In this document: positions 21,908 through 30,245 of the stretch, in pieces
Layout of the letters: each line of letters opens with the position of its first letter
Position numbering within the stretch: position 1 is the stretch's first letter
Origin: Desulfovibrionaceae bacterium
GTDB taxonomy: Bacteria; Desulfobacterota; Desulfovibrionia; Desulfovibrionales; Desulfovibrionaceae
DNA length: 35,079 nucleotides
Assembly (NCBI GenBank): GCA_015709315.1
Contig: JACCQI010000027.1
Coordinates: forward strand, 1-35,079
Direction: 5' to 3'
Translations under genes and position numbers: made by a program
Notes under the pieces: generated by a model
What the model was told of the DNA's origin: nothing
Databases searched by the model: none
The model's input: only the letters and a program-made list of their open reading frames with translations

Positions 21908-24373
21908 CTAATCCAGCCCCATGCCGGGGTGATGGATGGGATCGTCCATGGGTTCGTTGTGGCAGACCGTGCAGGTGGTGTTCGCGCCCAGGGCCTGGGC
22001 TTCGTCCATGTATTGCAGCGGCAGCACGTTGTCGCGGTCCGAGGCCGCGTAGATGGCGTGGGGCGAGCCATGGCAGGCCCCGCAGCCCACGGCTTCCATG
22101 TCGTCGCTGCGGCTGGCGTAGCGGGCCTCCGGGCCGTTGGTCCAGTGGTTGAAGGCGGAATCCGTTTCCGGGGGCGCGAAATCCACGTGGCAGGTCAGGC
22201 AGTCCGGCTCGTTGATCCAGGGCTGGCGCGGGTTGACGGCATCCCTGTTGGCAACGGTCTCGGGCGTGATGAGTTCCACCAGCCGGTCGGCGGCGGCGAT
22301 GCCCGCCTCCTGCTCGCCCTTGAGCAGGGTCAGGGCGTGGTCTTCCATGGCCCCGTGGCAATCCGTGCAGACGAATCCGAGCATGTCGTGCCGGCCGCGC
22401 AGGGTGGAGGTGGGATGGCACTTGAGGCAGGAGCCGTCGGCATCGCGCCCGGCCATGTAGACCGCGTGTACGCTGTGGATGGCGGCGGACAGGTTGAGCC
22501 TGTCGTTGTTCCCTTCGATGCCCTGCATGACGTCGTCGTGGCAGGCGGCGCATTGCACGGAGTCGGCGTCGGCCAGGGAGGTTCCGTTCATGCGGTCGTG
22601 GGTGGCCAGGATGTTTTGGATGGTCTTGCCGCCGACCGCGCCGGGCGTGCCGGAGTGGCAGTCGGCGCAGCCCATGGCGTCGGTGGCGGGCACCGCGACC
22701 TTGGCGGTCGCCAGCAGGTCGCCCTCGGTGGTCCGGGCCTCGATGACGGCCACGGGCAGGGGGTTGCCCGGCGAGGGCCGGTCCATGGCGGCCTCGAAGC
22801 GCAGTCCGTCGCCGTCCAGTTCCAGCTCGCCCGTGGAGCCGTTCTCCAGCGTGTAGGTCAGCTTCACGTCCTCGGTGACCAGGGCCGGTCCGGGGCCGCG
22901 CATGACCAGTTGGGCGCGCAGGGTGTTGGCGGGCGGCAGGAGCACCCAGTTGTCGCCCTGGGCATAAAATCCCGCCCCGCGCGCACACCATGCGGTGAGC
23001 ACGTACTCGGCGGTTTCGGGATCAAAGGCGGCCGGTTCCACGGGTGCCTGTTCGGGAGCCTCGGCGGTTTCGACGGGGGCTTTGCCGTTGATGTCCTCGG
23101 CGATGTGCCGGGCCAGGACGGCGCGCTCCTCACTGGTGCCCGCAAAGGGCGGCATGTACCGATTGAGCTTGCCCATGCCCGTGAGCAGGGCGTCCAGCCC
23201 GTCCGCGTCGTAGTGGGCGGTGCGTTTCTTGATGTCGTTCATGGGGCCGCCGATGGAGTGGCAGGGCGAGCACTGGAGCTGGAACAGGAATTCGCCCGCC
23301 AGGGTCCGGTTCTCGTCGGTGATGCCGCTCTTGAGTTCGGGCGGCGCCCATTTGGCCATGTTGATGGCCCCTTCCTGGTTGATGACCGGCACGTGCGCCT
23401 TGAGTATCTGGGAGGAGTAGACCGTGTCCCAGATGAGGTAGGGCTTGCGGCCCGCCTCGCGCACGAACTCGAAGGAGCCGAACAGCCCCTGGCCCACCAG
23501 GAGCACGACCAGGGCCATGGGGAAGGAGACGCGCACCGGCGCTCTGAGCGCCAGCAGCAGGCCGCCGACCATGGTGGCCGTGCCGAAGATCCAGAAGTAG
23601 CGCATGAATCCGGCCACGCGATGGGACTTGAAGGCGATCATCGCATACTGGTCCGGGGGCAGGGCGGCCATGTACCACCAGCCGGACGCGACCACGGCCG
23701 GCACGCCGAGGATGGTCCAGGCCGAGCAGGTGCGGACCGCGAGCCTGCGGGTGTCCGGGTCGTTGATGCGGGTTGCGGTGACGAATCCGAACAGCCCGGC
23801 GCATACGGCGGAGAAGAAGGAGCGGAACACCAGCGACGGCCAGAAGGACGGGTTGAAGAAGCCGTCCCAGAAGGACTTGGTGGCGATCCAGTCGCCCGGG
23901 GTGAGCATGAATCCGATGATGCCGTTGATGAGGAACAGGGACAGCCAGCCGAACAGGAAGTACAGCCGGCCCACGACCAGGTGGTCGCGGCGGTTCATGG
24001 AGTCCCAGGTATAGTAATAGACGATCAGGGCCACGATCTCGCCCAGGAAACAGACCCATTCCGCGGCCCAGCCGAACACGAACTGGTGGATGAGGGTGAT
24101 GGTCGCCTGGGGCGCGACCAGCGCGATGGTCAGCCAGATGCCCACGCCGGTCACGCCGCCGAAGGCCATGGTCAGGAGCATGAAGAAGCGGGTGTGCCGC
24201 TTGGCCCATTCAAGGAGATGGATGTTGTTGGTGCGGTAGGCCGCCTGCTCGGTGAGCACCAGGAACAGCCCCCCGCCCACGGCGAAGTGGGCCACGTAGA
24301 CATGCACGGTGGCCACCAGGGCGATCCAGAATCCTCCGCCCAGGGTCGTCAGTTGCCAGATGGGATAATCCAT
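21908..24373 (-). CDS. CydA-like membrane protein fused to an octahaem cytochrome c
   Basis: 821 residues. The first 340 form a CydA-type membrane domain: His24 with HxxxxxxxxG spacing as for the haem b595 ligand helix, Glu105 and Glu112 (AAEW, FLGEI) matching the paired CydA glutamates, and EFVREAGRKPY (302-312) matching the quinol/haem-region GRxPW block. No histidine lies between 132 and 250, so the haem b558 ligand helix lacks its ligand. From about 365 on the protein is extracytoplasmic, with eight CxxCH haem c sites (Cys368, 569, 608, 649, 669, 725, 764, 801) separated by a beta-rich insert (about 455-565). It should pass electrons between the quinone pool and c haems; the direction and final partner are unknown. 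The companion gene is immediately upstream. Confidence 0.85.
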   Translation of the reverse strand: MDYPIWQLTTLGGGFWIALVATVHVYVAHFAVGGGLFLVLTEQAAYRTNNIHLLEWAKRHTRFFMLLTMAFGGVTGVGIWLTIALVAPQATITLIHQFVFGWAAEWVCFLGEIVALIVYYYTWDSMNRRDHLVVGRLYFLFGWLSLFLINGIIGFMLTPGDWIATKSFWDGFFNPSFWPSLVFRSFFSAVCAGLFGFVTATRINDPDTRRLAVRTCSAWTILGVPAVVASGWWYMAALPPDQYAMIAFKSHRVAGFMRYFWIFGTATMVGGLLLALRAPVRVSFPMALVVLLVGQGLFGSFEFVREAGRKPYLIWDTVYSSQILKAHVPVINQEGAINMAKWAPPELKSGITDENRTLAGEFLFQLQCSPCHSIGGPMNDIKKRTAHYDADGLDALLTGMGKLNRYMPPFAGTSEERAVLARHIAEDINGKAPVETAEAPEQAPVEPAAFDPETAEYVLTAWCARGAGFYAQGDNWVLLPPANTLRAQLVMRGPGPALVTEDVKLTYTLENGSTGELELDGDGLRFEAAMDRPSPGNPLPVAVIEARTTEGDLLATAKVAVPATDAMGCADCHSGTPGAVGGKTIQNILATHDRMNGTSLADADSVQCAACHDDVMQGIEGNNDRLNLSAAIHSVHAVYMAGRDADGSCLKCHPTSTLRGRHDMLGFVCTDCHGAMEDHALTLLKGEQEAGIAAADRLVELITPETVANRDAVNPRQPWINEPDCLTCHVDFAPPETDSAFNHWTNGPEARYASRSDDMEAVGCGACHGSPHAIYAASDRDNVLPLQYMDEAQALGANTTCTVCHNEPMDDPIHHPGMGLD

Positions 24374-24376
24374 GAC

Positions 24377-25420
24377 CTACACCCCCCGTCCGCGCGCCGC
24401 GAAATAGAGTTTGAGCATGTAGCCGACCAGGGCCAGGCCGACCACCAGGAAGCCGAGGAAGAGATAGAAGGAGCCGTACTGGCCGGTCACGGGCGTGGTG
24501 TTGATGTCGAACCATGGCGCAAGGGAGAGGACCCGCAGCCAGTGGCGGGTGCAGACCATGAGGAACACGGTGATGACCGCCCAGACCGCGGATTGCCGGG
24601 GCCGCTTGCGGTAGCCCGCCCAGAGCATGGCCCCCATGGCCGTGAAGGCGGCGAGCAGGGTGCCCGTGGCCGGGATGTTGCCGCCCATGAAGGCCGCGAC
24701 GATGTCGTCGGGCTGGGCGATCAGGAACCAGAAGCCCACGGCCAGGTTGACCAGGGTGGCCCGAGTGAACCAAGTCATGCCCAGGTCCACGAACTCGTCG
24801 TTCTTGCGGGTCCGGCCGAGCAGGGCCAGGAACAGCCCGCCCACGGCCAGGGCGCCGACCATGGCGTGCAGGAATCTCGGCGGCACGGTGGGGTCGCCCA
24901 GGTTGAGGAACGCGCCCTGGACCCGGAAGTATTCGGTCCAGGTCTCGGGGTGGAGCATGAGGGTCATGTTGTTGGTGAACATGAAGCCCACGTAGAGACA
25001 GCCGCCGATGGAGGCCGCGAAGAGCAGCCCGCGCAGGCCGGGACCCATGGCGTCGAACTTGAACTTGCCGATGTAGAAGCCGTAGTAGGCGGCCAGGAGC
25101 ACGGCCACGACCGCCAGCCACCAGCCGCCCATGAGCACGGAGCTGACGTAGTCGAAGTTGCCGTAGTTGACCTGGAGGAAAAGCAGCGGGGCCACGCCCA
25201 TGTTGATGGTCAGGGCGAGCAGCGGGGGCAGCTTCATGCCCGCCTGCCTGAGGGGTCCGGTGTCGCCGCGCACGGACCGGATCAGCCCGATGACGGCCGA
25301 CCCCAACAGCGCGTTCATGAACAGCAGGTGCGCGGTCAGGGTGACGATGAGCAGGATGTCGAACCAGGCCCAGTGGATGGGCAGCGGCTCGGCTATGGGG
25401 ATCAATGATGCGGGGTTCAC
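24377..25420 (-). CDS. CydA'-like membrane partner subunit
   Basis: 347 residues from a GTG at 25420 with AAAGGAGAG upstream. About eight hydrophobic helices. It is not a usual CydB: AHLLFMNALLG (30-40) keeps the CydA spacing His-x8-Gly of the first haem helix, and DPTVPPRFLHAMVGALAVGG (176-195) matches the CydA helix that carries the b558 histidine (His185 here). NNMTLMLHP corresponds to the CydA NGWMQNP region. The two CydA glutamates are absent. So the pair is CydA' plus CydA, each seeming to keep histidines the other lacks. Three bases separate it from the fusion gene, so the subunits are co-translated. Confidence 0.75.
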   Translation of the reverse strand: MNPASLIPIAEPLPIHWAWFDILLIVTLTAHLLFMNALLGSAVIGLIRSVRGDTGPLRQAGMKLPPLLALTINMGVAPLLFLQVNYGNFDYVSSVLMGGWWLAVVAVLLAAYYGFYIGKFKFDAMGPGLRGLLFAASIGGCLYVGFMFTNNMTLMLHPETWTEYFRVQGAFLNLGDPTVPPRFLHAMVGALAVGGLFLALLGRTRKNDEFVDLGMTWFTRATLVNLAVGFWFLIAQPDDIVAAFMGGNIPATGTLLAAFTAMGAMLWAGYRKRPRQSAVWAVITVFLMVCTRHWLRVLSLAPWFDINTTPVTGQYGSFYLFLGFLVVGLALVGYMLKLYFAARGRGV

Positions 25421-25462
25421 GGTGCTCTCCTTTCTGCGGCGGATGCGACGAACTATCGATCT

Positions 25463-25491
25463 CTTATAGGTAATTTGGCCGGGGATCACAA
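25463..25491 (-). promoter_or_regulatory. Promoter of the CydA'/CydA-octahaem operon
   Basis: TTGTGA (25491-25486), exactly 17 bases, TATAAG (25468-25463) on the minus strand, about 45 bases before the GTG start. The best sigma-70-like match in the window. Confidence 0.6.
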
Positions 25492-25623
25492 CAAAGAGGG
25501 CATTAAGGCCGTCCATGCATCGGAAAAACCCGCCCAAGCGGGAGACGGCCGGGGAGCGCGGGCGCGGACGCAACCCTTGTGTTTTGGCCGAAAAAAAGAG
25601 AGAAACGCCCCGAGGAGACCTTC

Positions 25624-26394
25624 ATGGGTATGATACTGCTTTTCGACGCCGGCAACACCAACACCAAGATATGCCTGGCCGACGACCAGGGGTTGGGCGA
25701 GTCCTACACCCTGCCCACCCGCCCGGCCAACACCGCCGACGACTGGGGGCTCAAGCTCGAGACCATCCTGGCGCGCGAAGGGGTTGACCGGCGGGAGATC
25801 GAGGCGTGCGTCATCTCTTCGGTGGTGCCGCCGCTTGATCCGCTCATCGCCCGCATGGCAGGGCGCTTTTTGGACTGCGAGCCGGTCTTCGTGCCGCGCG
25901 ACCTGCCCCTGGACCTGGAAAACGAGTACGCCAGGCCCGAGCAGGTGGGCGCGGACATCCTGGTGGGCTGCTATTCGGCCCGCATGACCTACGAGGAGAA
26001 AAACCTCATCGTCATCGACTTCGGCACGGCCACCACTCTGGCCTGCGTGCAGGGCGGGGTCTTCAAGGGCGGACTCATCTGCCCCGGCCTTCCGTCCTCG
26101 GCGGGCGCACTGGCCGGGGGCACGGCAAAGCTCCCCAAGGTGGACCTGACGGTCAAATCCGATACCCTCAACTGGGGCCACAGCACGGAAGAGTGTCTTA
26201 ATCAGGGCTTTATCTTCGGTTTCGCGTCCATGGTTGACGGCCTGGTCGAAAAGCTTTCCCTGCGCCTCAGGAACCCCTTTGTGGTGGCCACGGGCGGCCT
26301 GGCCCGGACCATCGCCCAGGTCTCGAACACCATCGAGGAGCTGCGCCCCGACCTGGTCATGGAAGGGCTGTGGATGGCGTACTACAACCGCTAG
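25624..26394 (+). CDS. coaX: Type III pantothenate kinase
   Basis: 256 residues from the ATG at 25624, preceded by GAGGAG; upstream in-frame sequence is unlike the family. The ASKHA fold signatures are LLFDAGNTNTK (phosphate 1), ADILVGCYSA, VIDFGTATTLAC (phosphate 2) and the GGLICPGLPSSAGALAGGTAKLP loop. CoaX catalyses the first step of coenzyme A synthesis, is not inhibited by CoA, and needs a monovalent cation. Enolase follows about 150 bases downstream with its own promoter. Confidence 0.93.
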   Translation: MGMILLFDAGNTNTKICLADDQGLGESYTLPTRPANTADDWGLKLETILAREGVDRREIEACVISSVVPPLDPLIARMAGRFLDCEPVFVPRDLPLDLENEYARPEQVGADILVGCYSARMTYEEKNLIVIDFGTATTLACVQGGVFKGGLICPGLPSSAGALAGGTAKLPKVDLTVKSDTLNWGHSTEECLNQGFIFGFASMVDGLVEKLSLRLRNPFVVATGGLARTIAQVSNTIEELRPDLVMEGLWMAYYNR

Positions 26395-26462
26395 GGCGGG
26401 TCGAACCGCCCGATATCCGCCGCATTCCGCGGCCGCGCGCCTTGCCCGTTCCATATATGGAA

Positions 26463-26509
26463 TTGAGCATTGCGCGTAATTCGTTTACACTCCGCACAAT
26501 TCGAATTGT
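26463..26509 (+). promoter_or_regulatory. Enolase promoter with a palindrome
   Basis: TTGAGC (26463-26468), 17 bases, TACACT (26486-26491). A perfect 14-base palindrome ACAATTCGAATTGT (26496-26509) covers the expected transcription start, an attractive repressor or regulator site. Confidence 0.45.
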
Positions 26510-26528
26510 CATTTTTACCTGTTTATAA

Positions 26529-27830
<1,302 letters not shown>

Positions 27831-27877
27831 GAGTTGTCTCCGGTCCCTCCTCGCGGGGGGCTTTATAAAAACGGCAA

Positions 27878-27918
27878 AGGCCGACACATGCGGGTTGCAT
27901 GTGTCGGCCTTTTTTTTT
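27878..27918 (+). terminator. Enolase terminator
   Basis: Perfect 14-base stem (27878-27891 with 27897-27910), five-base loop, and a run of nine T. The other strand also has a T-rich tail, so it may be bidirectional. Confidence 0.92.
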
Positions 27919-28105
27919 AGGTAGCTGGCAACGCATGGCCGATTGAAGGTCGCAACGGACAGATTTTTGACATATAAAGGCGATGGGGCGGCCTTGCGGG
28001 CATGGACCCGAACCATGCTCCCCGCCCCAAAACGGTGCATGCCGATTTTTTGCGACCGCACGGCCGACCCGCACCGTTTTATATAAAAAGCTTTGGAAGG
28101 GGGGA

Positions 28106-28139
28106 CCGGGGGAAACCTTTCCCGAAAGGTTTCCCCCGG
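28106..28139 (+). repeat. Perfect palindromic hairpin before folD
   Basis: 16-base perfect arms (28106-28121 and 28124-28139, CCGGGGGAAACCTTTC) around two bases. The folD Shine-Dalgarno GGAGG lies six bases after it. This, with the TTTATATAAAA string before it, resembles intergenic repeats I associate with desulfovibrios; copy number cannot be judged from one window. Confidence 0.55.
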
Positions 28140-28158
28140 CCGCCGGAGGCAAACGAAC

Positions 28159-29016
28159 ATGATACTTCTCGACGGAAAGGCGACGGCCGCGGAAATCCGC
28201 GCCGAGATCAGGGAAGAGGTGGACGGCCTGGAGGCCAAGTACGGCCGCAGGCCCGGACTGGCCGTGGTGCTGGTGGGCGAGGATCCGGCCAGCCAGGTCT
28301 ACGTGCGGAACAAGGAGCGGGCCTGCGAGGACTGCGGCATCCGGTCCATCCCGCACCGGCTGGAAACCGCCGGCCAGTTGGAGCTGGAAGGGCTGATCCA
28401 CGAGCTCAACCGCGACGTGACCGTGGACGGCATCCTGGTCCAGCTGCCCCTGCCCGAGGGGCTGGACTCCCAGAAGATTCTCGACCTCATCGACCCGGAC
28501 AAGGACGTGGACGGTTTCCATCCGGTCAACGTGGGCAAGATGTCGCTCGGCCTGCCCGGCTTCAAGCCGTGTACCCCGGCGGGCGTCATCAACCTGCTCA
28601 AGCGCTACGACCTGGACCCGGCCTGCAAGAAGGCCGTGGTCATCGGCCGCTCCAACATCGTGGGCAAGCCGCTGGCCATGATGCTCTCCCAGAGCGGGCC
28701 GTGCGCCAACGCCACGGTCACCCTGTGTCACTCCCGCACCCAGAACCTGGCCGAGGTCTGCCGTGAGGCCGACTTCCTGTTTGCGGCCATAGGTCGCCCC
28801 AACTTCGTGACCGCCGACATGGTCAAGGAAGGCGCGGTCGTGGTGGACGTGGGCATCAACCGCACGGACGAGGGGCTGGCAGGCGACTGCGACTTCAACG
28901 CCCTCAAGGACAAGGTCCACGCCATCACCCCGGTTCCCGGCGGCGTGGGACCCATGACCATCGCCCAGCTCATGGTCAACACGCTTCAGGCTTTCAAGCT
29001 GCACGTGGGCGCTTAA
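28159..29016 (+). CDS. folD: Bifunctional methylenetetrahydrofolate dehydrogenase/cyclohydrolase
   Basis: 285 residues from the ATG with GGAGG upstream. FolD marks: [23 protein letters not shown] (catalytic Tyr and Lys), [29 protein letters not shown], the Rossmann [17 protein letters not shown] and the C-terminal [19 protein letters not shown]. It interconverts 5,10-methylene-, methenyl- and 10-formyl-tetrahydrofolate in the cytoplasm. A terminator follows. Confidence 0.97.
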   Translation: MILLDGKATAAEIRAEIREEVDGLEAKYGRRPGLAVVLVGEDPASQVYVRNKERACEDCGIRSIPHRLETAGQLELEGLIHELNRDVTVDGILVQLPLPEGLDSQKILDLIDPDKDVDGFHPVNVGKMSLGLPGFKPCTPAGVINLLKRYDLDPACKKAVVIGRSNIVGKPLAMMLSQSGPCANATVTLCHSRTQNLAEVCREADFLFAAIGRPNFVTADMVKEGAVVVDVGINRTDEGLAGDCDFNALKDKVHAITPVPGGVGPMTIAQLMVNTLQAFKLHVGA

Positions 29017-29090
29017 GCCCGGCATGCGGCGGTGGGGCATCCGCGCCGTTTTCCCGCGCAGCAGGGCGGGAGGGAAAAGGAACCATTGGA

Positions 29091-29118
29091 ACGGGCCGGA
29101 AAACCGGCCCGTTTTTTT
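29091..29118 (+). terminator. folD terminator
   Basis: Perfect nine-base stem ACGGGCCGG (29091-29099 with 29104-29112), loop AAAA, run of T. Confidence 0.88.
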
Positions 29119-29150
29119 GTCGGTGCCGGGGTGTGATATCGAAATGATCT

Positions 29151-29179
29151 TTGCTTCCCCCGGCTGGTTCTGATAGAAG
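29151..29179 (+). promoter_or_regulatory. Candidate selD promoter
   Basis: TTGCTT (29151-29156), 17 bases, TAGAAG (29174-29179), just before the selD ribosome site. Confidence 0.4.
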
Positions 29180-29195
29180 GAGCGCAGGAGAAGTC

Positions 29196-30245
29196 ATGAA
29201 AGAGTACAAGCTTTCCCAGATGGTCAAGGCTGCGGGCTGAGCGGCCAAGATAGCTCCGGGGGACCTGGAGACGGCACTGACGGGCCTTGAGACCCAGATG
29301 GACGACCGCGTTCTGGCCGGAGGCCCCGGCGACAACGAGGACGCCGCCATAGTGTCCTTTCCGGCGGGCAAGGCGCTGGTGCAGACCGTGGACTTCTTCA
29401 CTCCCACCGTCAACGACCCGTTCAAGTTCGGCCGCATCGCCGCGGCCAACGCACTGTCCGACGTCTACGCCATGGGCGGAGAGCCGTGGTCGGCCATGAA
29501 CATCGTCTGCTTCCCGGCCAAGAAGCTGCCCATGGAGATCCTGACCGAGATACTGCGCGGCGGCATGGACGCCGTGCTCGAGGCGGGCGCGGTGCCCAGC
29601 GGCGGCCACAGCGTGGAGGACGACGAGATCAAGTACGGCCTGGCCGTGTCCGGCGTGGTCGATCCCGGCCGGTTCGCCTCCAACCGGGGGGCCGAGCCGG
29701 GCGACGAGCTGATTTTGACCAAGGGTATCGGCACGGGTGTGCTGGCCACGGCGGTCAAGGGCGAGATGCCCGGCTTCGAGGCCGTGGAGGACCTGCTTTT
29801 CCGCGTCTGCGGACGGCTCAACAAGGCGGGCGGGACGGTCATCCGCGAACTGGGTCTGACCGGGGCCACGGACATCACCGGCTTCGGCCTGGGCGGGCAT
29901 CTGCTGGAACTGGCCCAGGCGAGCGGGATTCGCATAGAACTGCGCATGGACGCGGTGCCCGTGCTCGAAGGGGCCATGGAGATGGCCTCCATGGGCATGC
30001 TGCCCGCCGGGTCCATCTGCAACCGCAACCACTACCTGCCGCATGCCGAGGCGGCCGACGGCCTCGACCCCATCCGGCTGGACATGATGTTCGACGCCCA
30101 GACCTCGGGCGGGCTGGTGCTGGCGGTCAAGCCGGACCTGCTCGACCGGGCGCTCGACATGCTTGAGCGAGCGGGCGATCCCTCGGCCCACATCGGCACG
30201 GCGCACGTCCGGGAGGACGGGCGTCCGCAGCTTTCCATCGTCTAG
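29196..30245 (+). CDS. selD: Selenophosphate synthetase, itself a selenoprotein
   Basis: 349 residues when the in-frame TGA at 29238-29240 (codon 15) is read as selenocysteine. The N-terminus MKEYKLSQMVKAAG-U-AAKIAP matches the SelD pattern, where this position is Cys or Sec followed by a conserved lysine (Lys18 here). AGGAG precedes the ATG. Later marks: GGPGDNEDAAIVSF, TVDFFTPTVNDPFKFGRIAAANALSDVYAMGG split over two lines of the fold, GGHSVEDDEIKYGLAVSG, TDITGFGLGGHL and DAQTSGGLV. SelD makes selenophosphate from selenide and ATP for Sec-tRNA. Starting at the next ATG (29298) would lose the catalytic residues. A small hairpin 13 bases after the TGA is a SECIS candidate. Its stop overlaps that of the convergent kinase gene by three bases. 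Confidence 0.95.
29254..29270 (+). promoter_or_regulatory. Candidate SECIS hairpin of selD
   Basis: CTCC (29254-29257) can pair with GGAG (29267-29270) around a nine-base loop GGGGGACCT, 13 bases after the UGA. Bacterial SECIS elements are small hairpins at about this distance that bind SelB. The stem is short, so the exact boundaries are uncertain. Confidence 0.5.

Larger units (their letters stand above)
27831..28158 (+). other. eno-folD gap with nested inverted repeats
   Basis: After the enolase terminator come a nested hairpin (GGGGCGG 27985-27991 with CCGCCCC 28022-28028, enclosing GCATGG 28000-28005 with CCATGC 28013-28018), a second pair (AAAACGGTGC 28029-28038 with GCACCGTTTT 28071-28080), and a third, very strong hairpin just before the folD ribosome site (28106-28139). 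No gene is seen. Confidence 0.5.

Noticed and set aside
21929-25408. 1159-codon open frame on the plus strand across the cytochrome operon
   Set aside because: It lies antisense to two well-supported genes with CydA motifs and eight haem sites. Its protein is low-complexity, rich in Gly, His and Glu, as expected from the shadow of GC-rich codons.
27831-28158. Tetrahydrofolate riboswitch before folD
   Set aside because: Known folate riboswitches are described from Gram-positive bacteria, and I cannot match their conserved core here. Only generic hairpins are visible.
29298-30245. Short selD starting at the ATG at 29298
   Set aside because: It has no proper ribosome site and would drop the conserved N-terminus with the Sec/Cys and lysine residues. 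Reading the TGA as selenocysteine restores the full family.
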